Source of the DNA: an uncultured Gammaproteobacteria bacterium
GTDB taxonomy: Bacteria > Pseudomonadota > Gammaproteobacteria > PS1 > Pseudothioglobaceae
Direction of reading: 5' to 3'
NCBI GenBank assembly: GCA_913047325.1
Contig: CAJWTP010000003.1
Coordinates: 1-63,480, forward strand
Length of the DNA: 63,480 nucleotides
Shown here: piece by piece, positions 59,219 through 63,480 of the stretch
Position numbering within the stretch: position 1 is the stretch's first letter
Layout of the letters: the number at the start of each line of letters is the position of its first letter
Translations under genes and position numbers: made by a program
Notes under the pieces: model-generated
The model's input: the letters and a program-made list of their open reading frames with translations, nothing else
The model's database searches: none
Told to the model about the DNA's origin: nothing

Positions 59219-59782
59219 ATGAACACAATCGAACGGCTTCAGCAAAAGATTAAACAAGGCGACAAGCTCCAGATCGTGTGTAATGACAGTGTTGATAAGC
59301 AAGGCTTTCTTAACATGTCGGCTTATTGTGGTGTTGTTGAGTACTACCCAGAGGAGTTAGTTATCACGCTCAAGGCAGGCACTAAAATAAAAGAAATTGT
59401 CGCTATACTCTCGGAGAATAATCAGGCACTGCCTTTTTATTGTCAGAATCAGGAAAAAAGCATTGGGGGGATTTATGCGACCTCTGGACCAGAGTTTTCC
59501 GATAACGTGCTTGGAGTGCAGATCATCAATGGCGAAGGAAAGTTGCTTAATTTTGGCGGTCAGGTAATAAAAAATGTAGCTGGCTATGATGTTTCAAGGC
59601 TCCTTGTCGGATCTAAAGGGCATTTGGCATTGGTAACAGAGGTAAGTTTAAAAATCTTGCCACAAAGAACTGCAGAACGTTATCAAACCGAACCGAAACC
59701 AAAAAATAAGGTTTCAAGTTTGCACCTTGATTTTGAGAAAAAATTAAAGCAGATTTTTGACCCCTTAGGTGTATTTATCTAA
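59219..59782 (+). CDS. glcE: Short GlcE, FAD-binding subunit of glycolate oxidase
   Basis: Second FAD-type subunit. It has 187 residues, against about 350 in E. coli. The FAD-binding half (about 1-150) is intact: EELVITLKAGTKIKEI, SIGGIYATSGP, INFGG-like NFGGQVIKNVAGYDVSRL and GSKGHLALVTEVSLK. The cap domain is missing, replaced by a charged linker (151-174); yet the last residues, KQIFDPLGVF, match the usual GlcE C-terminus. This looks like an in-frame internal loss rather than a stop mutation. It overlaps glcF by 1 base. Confidence 0.87.
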   Translation: MNTIERLQQKIKQGDKLQIVCNDSVDKQGFLNMSAYCGVVEYYPEELVITLKAGTKIKEIVAILSENNQALPFYCQNQEKSIGGIYATSGPEFSDNVLGVQIINGEGKLLNFGGQVIKNVAGYDVSRLLVGSKGHLALVTEVSLKILPQRTAERYQTEPKPKNKVSSLHLDFEKKLKQIFDPLGVFI

Positions 59783-60936
59783 TGCATTCCGAGATCCAGC
59801 AGTTATCACTTTCCAGCTTTGAAAATGAAAAAGCGAGTCAAATACTGGAAGCCTGCGTTCATTGTGGGTTTTGTCTAGCGACATGTCCAACATATCAATT
59901 GTTGGGTGATGAATTGGATTCACCCAGGGGTCGAATCTATCTGATAAAGTCTGCACTTGAAGACAATAACTTTACTGAACAATCGCTCAATCATTTAGAT
60001 CGTTGCTTGACTTGTCGTTCCTGTGAAACAACCTGCCCTTCAGGGGTTAAATATGGCGAACTGCTAGATATTGGTCGCAATTTTATGGAGGAAAAAAGAC
60101 CCAAGTGGCAATCAATTTATCGTTTTCTTGTTCGCAAGTTTCTCTCAACGCCTCTAATCTTTAAAACGCTTGGCTATTTTGTGAGACACTCTGGTATATC
60201 TAGTGAAGCAATTAAACCAGAGCAAGTAGATTCAAAGGTTTTGTTGCTTGGAGGTTGCGTTCAACCAATGTTAGCACCCAATATTAACCACAGTATTAAG
60301 AACATCTTAGCTAGGCTTGGCGTTGAAGTTATTGAAGACTCTCCAGGAGAGTGTTGTGGCGCACTTGACCAGCATCTTGCCGCTCCAACTGACGCTTTAA
60401 AGAAAATTAAACGAAACATTGATTCGTGGTGTTTACAGCTCAATTCTGAGGTTAAGGTTATTATCTCAAGTGCGAGCGGTTGCGGCGTTATGGTTAAAGA
60501 TTATCCTGAACTGTTCGAGCCTGAAGATCCCTATTATGAAAAGGCAAGATATATTTCACAGCATACCCAGGATATTGCTGAGTATTTAGCAAAACAAGAT
60601 TTGACACAGTTTAAGCTTTCGGAGTCAAATATTTCTTATCATGAACCTTGTACGCTCCAGCACGGTCAAAACTTAGGCGGTCTGGTTGAGTCAATTCTAG
60701 AGCGACTAGGCTACGAAAAAAAAGCAATAAAGGATTCACATATTTGTTGCGGTTCCGCTGGCACCTATTCGATCTTCCAGTCAAAGTTATCGAAACAACT
60801 TAAAGATAAAAAAATAACTAACCTTACAGCAAGAAACCCAAAAATCATAGTTACGAGTAACATTGGTTGCTTGATGCATCTCCAACAAGGGAGCTCAATA
60901 CCCGTAAAACATTGGGTTGAATTGCTGGATGGCTAG
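59782..60936 (+). CDS. glcF: Glycolate oxidase iron-sulfur subunit GlcF
   Basis: Passes electrons from GlcDE to the quinone pool. It has 384 residues. Two [4Fe-4S] motifs, Cys25/28/31/35 (CVHCGFCLATC) and Cys75/78/81/85 (CLTCRSCETTC), are followed by two CCG-type domains with GECCGAL and ICCGSAG. It begins at the glcE stop (TAATG) and overlaps rlmD by 8 bases. Confidence 0.95.
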   Translation: MHSEIQQLSLSSFENEKASQILEACVHCGFCLATCPTYQLLGDELDSPRGRIYLIKSALEDNNFTEQSLNHLDRCLTCRSCETTCPSGVKYGELLDIGRNFMEEKRPKWQSIYRFLVRKFLSTPLIFKTLGYFVRHSGISSEAIKPEQVDSKVLLLGGCVQPMLAPNINHSIKNILARLGVEVIEDSPGECCGALDQHLAAPTDALKKIKRNIDSWCLQLNSEVKVIISSASGCGVMVKDYPELFEPEDPYYEKARYISQHTQDIAEYLAKQDLTQFKLSESNISYHEPCTLQHGQNLGGLVESILERLGYEKKAIKDSHICCGSAGTYSIFQSKLSKQLKDKKITNLTARNPKIIVTSNIGCLMHLQQGSSIPVKHWVELLDG

Positions 60937-62248
60937 AAGAAAAGCTAAAGATAAACTTTATCAATTAATAATAGAAGGGCTATCTCACGAAGGCAGGGGT
61001 ATTGCACACCACGGTGAAAAAATTATTTTTACTCGTGGTGCATTACCAGGAGAAAGTGTTACTGCCGCGCGTACATTATCAAGGTCCAAGTATGAAGAGG
61101 CTGATGTTGTAGAGATTCTTAAGCCTTCTCCCGAAAGAATTAAGCCAAAGTGCAAGGTATACGGGATTTGTGGCGGTTGCTCTTTTCAGCACTTGAGTAG
61201 TAATAATCAAATAAAGGCGAAGCAGGAATGGTTGCAGAGTGCTTTATTAGGTCAGTCCAAAGTTAGTCCAAAGTTATGGCTTGAACCTCTACAGGTTGGT
61301 AGCTGGGGTTACAGAAGAAAGGCCAGGCTAGGGGTCAGATATGTGCAAAAGAAAGATCGTGTGTTGGTCGGCTTTCGGGAGAGGAGATCTTCGTTCATTA
61401 CGCTGATGGATCGTTGCGAGGTTTTGCATCCATCTCTGGGAAGTAAGCTCAATAAACTATCTGAGTGTATCGGAAAATTGAGTATTAAGGCAGATATACC
61501 TCAGATTGAGGTTGCTATCGCGGAGAATGCCACTATTCTTATTTTAAGGCATCTCCAGCCATTACAAGAAGCAGACAAAGTTGTCCTCAAAGAATATGCC
61601 AGGCTGCTAGAGATTACTTGGTATAGTCAAAGCGGTGGGTTAGACACTGTAAAACCTCTTTTTGATTCGACAGAGTTGATTTATTCTTTGCCCGAGCATG
61701 ATATAGAGATGGCCTTCTTGGCGACCGACTTTACTCAGGTCAACTTTGAGCTTAATCAAAAAATGATCAGTCTGGCTCTCGGTTTGCTGGAATTGGATAA
61801 AAATGACAAAGTAGTAGATCTGTTTTGCGGTCTTGGTAATTTCACTTTACCAATTGCTCGTTATACAAAAAATGTTGTCGGCATAGAGGGAGACAAGGGC
61901 CTTATAGATCGAGCTAAAGAAAATGCGCAAAGGAATGGGATAATGAATGTATCATTTTATAAGGCTGATCTGTTTGAAGATGTGAGAGGTTTTGAATGGT
62001 TTCGAGGTAAGAAATATAACAAAGTGTTAATCGATCCAGCTAGGACTGGCGCAATTGAAATTGTTGGATTGTTGCCTGAATTGGGAGTCAAGAGAGTGGT
62101 TTATGTTTCATGCAACCCTGCAACCCTTGCAAGAGATACAGCAAAATTAGTTGAACTAGGCTACACTCTGGAACAGGCTGGCGTGATGGATATGTTTCCA
62201 CAAACCGCCCACGTAGAGTCAATCGCCTTATTTGTAAAAACAAATTGA
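60929..62248 (+). CDS. rlmD: 23S rRNA (uracil-1939-C5)-methyltransferase
   Basis: SAM enzyme that makes m5U1939 in 23S rRNA. It has 439 residues from the ATG at 60929; an in-frame ATG at 60917 would only deepen overlap with glcF. A TRAM domain (about 10-63) is followed by the [4Fe-4S] cysteines Cys75, Cys81 and Cys84 (CKVYGICGGCSFQH), SAM motif DLFCGLGNFTLPIA and catalytic Cys in YVSCNPATLARD. Confidence 0.95.
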   Translation: MARRKAKDKLYQLIIEGLSHEGRGIAHHGEKIIFTRGALPGESVTAARTLSRSKYEEADVVEILKPSPERIKPKCKVYGICGGCSFQHLSSNNQIKAKQEWLQSALLGQSKVSPKLWLEPLQVGSWGYRRKARLGVRYVQKKDRVLVGFRERRSSFITLMDRCEVLHPSLGSKLNKLSECIGKLSIKADIPQIEVAIAENATILILRHLQPLQEADKVVLKEYARLLEITWYSQSGGLDTVKPLFDSTELIYSLPEHDIEMAFLATDFTQVNFELNQKMISLALGLLELDKNDKVVDLFCGLGNFTLPIARYTKNVVGIEGDKGLIDRAKENAQRNGIMNVSFYKADLFEDVRGFEWFRGKKYNKVLIDPARTGAIEIVGLLPELGVKRVVYVSCNPATLARDTAKLVELGYTLEQAGVMDMFPQTAHVESIALFVKTN

Positions 62249-62319
62249 TTTTTTTATCAAGACTAAGGCAGGTTTTGTTATAGTATTATTAGTTTTAACT
62301 TGTTAATTTCGGAGAAATA

Positions 62320-62733
62320 GTGACATATAGACGTAATTTACTGCCAAAACAGGCCCTACAGAGGCTTGAAGACAATCCTCAGGCGTTGTTTGTTGATGTT
62401 CGCAGTGAGGCTGAATACAGGTTCGTTGGTTATCCAGAGAACTCTGCCCTCATTCCATGGATGGATGAACCAGACTGGGAGCCCAATCCAGAGAAGTTTT
62501 CAGAAGCAGTGAGAAATGAGTTAGAGGGTTGTGAAGACATTTATGAAACCGAGATTATATTGATTTGTAGGAGCGGTTATCGATCTAACGATGCACTCAA
62601 GTGTCTTGAAAGTGAAGGCTTTAAGAGCGTTTCACATGTTGCTAGTGGCTTTGAAGGTGACCTCGATGAAGATGACCAGCGCGGAAATTTAAATGGCTGG
62701 CGGCATGACGGTATGCCCTGGTCACAAAGCTAA
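62320..62733 (+). CDS. Rhodanese-domain protein
   Basis: Single-domain sulfurtransferase-like protein. It has 137 residues from a GTG with GGAG seven bases upstream. LFVDVRSEAEYRFVGYPENS is the N-terminal rhodanese signature, the active-site loop is Cys83-Arg-Ser-Gly-Tyr-Arg (ICRSGYRS), and a C-terminal tail GWRHDGMPW is often seen in cytoplasmic rhodaneses of sulfur bacteria. No signal peptide is present. The sulfur donor is unknown. Confidence 0.88.
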   Translation: MTYRRNLLPKQALQRLEDNPQALFVDVRSEAEYRFVGYPENSALIPWMDEPDWEPNPEKFSEAVRNELEGCEDIYETEIILICRSGYRSNDALKCLESEGFKSVSHVASGFEGDLDEDDQRGNLNGWRHDGMPWSQS

Positions 62734-62809
62734 ACGATTTTTTGTTTAACTAAAGGCCAAAGTATTGGGTATATATTTGATTTCTCATCATCTCAAATAT
62801 AAACTATAT

Positions 62810-63214
62810 TTATTTTTTTGCTCTGTATGCATGATTCATAAATACAATACTCGTTAAGCTAACAACGCCAACTATTTTGCCCTCATCAATGACAGGGCAT
62901 CGAGATAAATTAAAACGAGTTAGAAGTCTAGCGCAATAACGAATATTCATTTCTGAGTTAACTGAAATTGCTGGTTTATTCATAATCTCATAAACATTAA
63001 TCCTTTCTAAAGATTTATTTTGAGCAATAACCTTTCTAGCAATATCAGCAATCAAGACAACTCCATATTCATCGTGCTCGTGAGCCTTATCAACAATCAG
63101 CATTTTGGTTTTTTTATATTGCATTGTGTTGAGCGCATCTTGAACCGTGGTCTTGCGGTCAATAATATCTACCTCACCCCACATTACATCTTTTACTAAT
63201 ACTTCAGATTTCAT
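62810..63214 (-). CDS. CBS-domain-pair protein
   Basis: It has 134 residues made almost wholly of two CBS motifs (about 5-65 and 72-130), with VKDVMWGEVDIIDRKTTVQDAL and CPVIDEGKIVGVVSLTSIVF. CBS pairs usually bind adenine nucleotides. Its start overlaps the stop of an upstream PII-like gene (ATGA), so the two are translationally coupled and may act together as an energy or nitrogen/carbon sensor. Confidence 0.85.
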   Translation of the reverse strand: MKSEVLVKDVMWGEVDIIDRKTTVQDALNTMQYKKTKMLIVDKAHEHDEYGVVLIADIARKVIAQNKSLERINVYEIMNKPAISVNSEMNIRYCARLLTRFNLSRCPVIDEGKIVGVVSLTSIVFMNHAYRAKK

Positions 63215-63480
63215 ATTTCCTCCTCTATATCTTTACTTAGTATTTCAATTTGATGCATCACACCGACCGCATCTTCAACGTCAATTTGAAAGGCGATACC
63301 TTCATGTGAAACCTTATCAAAGTCGCCTACTTCGTTGACAGTTTCAAGAATTTTTCGAGCATGAAATTGCTCTACTAAAAGAAATAAAACATCTCTTTGC
63401 GTTTCTATATGCAAGCCCAAAAAGGTCCTTTCATCATGAACACCCTCTCCTCTTGCTTGAGAAATAACAGTTGATCCTGT
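63211..63480 (-). CDS. PII-like signalling protein, partial (5' end beyond window)
   Basis: The minus-strand frame is open to the window edge and gives 89 C-terminal residues. SQARGEGVHDERTFLGL resembles the post-beta-2 / T-loop region of PII and PII-like proteins, and the end IAFQIDVEDAVGVMHQIEIL resembles the PII C-terminal strand (GKIFV-pV-v-iR). It lacks a recognisable uridylylated-Tyr T-loop. The family call is by eye and moderate; the missing N-terminus would settle it. Confidence 0.55.
   Translation of the reverse strand, partial: TGSTVISQARGEGVHDERTFLGLHIETQRDVLFLLVEQFHARKILETVNEVGDFDKVSHEGIAFQIDVEDAVGVMHQIEILSKDIEEEI

Noticed and set aside
62245..62260. TTGAT...ATCAA resembling an FNR box before the rhodanese gene
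   Set aside because: The half-sites are separated by six Ts rather than four bases, and the site overlaps the rlmD stop codon.

Overview
The window looks like chromosome from an AT-rich, free-living marine gammaproteobacterium, most likely a sulfur oxidiser of the SUP05 / Candidatus Thioglobus group. This is inferred from gene content: a two-cysteine DsrC with DsrM and DsrK, a Na+-pumping oxaloacetate decarboxylase, large ABC systems for amino acids and glycine betaine, glycolate oxidation, and short gene spacing with many 1-20 bp overlaps. I could not run a database search, so the taxon is a judgement. I see no IS elements, phage, rRNA or CRISPR array. Nearly all of the window is housekeeping sequence; the novelty lies in protein architecture and regulation.

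Layout. 1-5.4 kb: partial xerD, rplS, gltD, then a short dsrC-dsrM-dsrK locus. 5.4-11.3 kb: amiC-tsaE-CaCA antiporter, hemD and an unknown coiled-coil gene, metF divergent from metR. 11.4-14.9 kb: infA, tRNA-Leu and oadG-oadA-oadB. 14.9-20.4 kb: lolD/lolC(E) against an envelope operon lpxK-ycaR-kdsB-folD-glutaredoxin-SprT-like. 20.4-25.7 kb: purK/purE, bioH/bioF, thiG and a Gfo/Idh/MocA dehydrogenase. 25.9-31.2 kb: upp, nnrS behind a probable FNR/DNR box, tRNA-Ser, OsmC/trpC, kdsA-dapB-yciI. 31.3-36.6 kb: a branched-chain-amino-acid-type ABC transporter whose binding protein has its own promoter and terminator. 36.7-40 kb: DUF4282, two EamA exporters, a methyltransferase and a HIT protein. 40.1-47.4 kb: parC, queD-folE2, a DAHP synthase and gyrA. 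47.6-51.9 kb: a glycine-betaine/proline-type ABC transporter with an unusual permease. 51.9-56.2 kb: leftward operon cyclophilin/FKBP fusion-mraY-dcd-prfC. 56.3-62.7 kb: ferredoxin, a glyoxylate aminotransferase divergent from glcD-glcE-glcF, rlmD, rhodanese. 62.8-63.5 kb: a CBS-pair protein and a partial PII-like protein.

How the parts fit. DsrC carries sulfur as a trisulfide and DsrMK returns the electrons to the quinone pool. GlcDEF oxidises glycolate to glyoxylate, and the divergent aminotransferase can convert the glyoxylate to glycine; a palindrome of the PdhR/GlcC/LldR type lies between them. FolE2 makes the dihydroneopterin triphosphate that QueD consumes. LpxK, KdsA, KdsB and LolCD serve LPS and lipoprotein assembly.

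The most unusual items are the permease at 48707-50872, in which about 445 helical, repeat-like residues precede a ProW-type membrane core; a GlcE reduced to about half length; a cyclophilin-FKBP fusion next to an mraY that lies outside a division/cell-wall cluster; the isolated dsrCMK set; and small palindromes at the predicted transcription starts of both solute-binding-protein genes.
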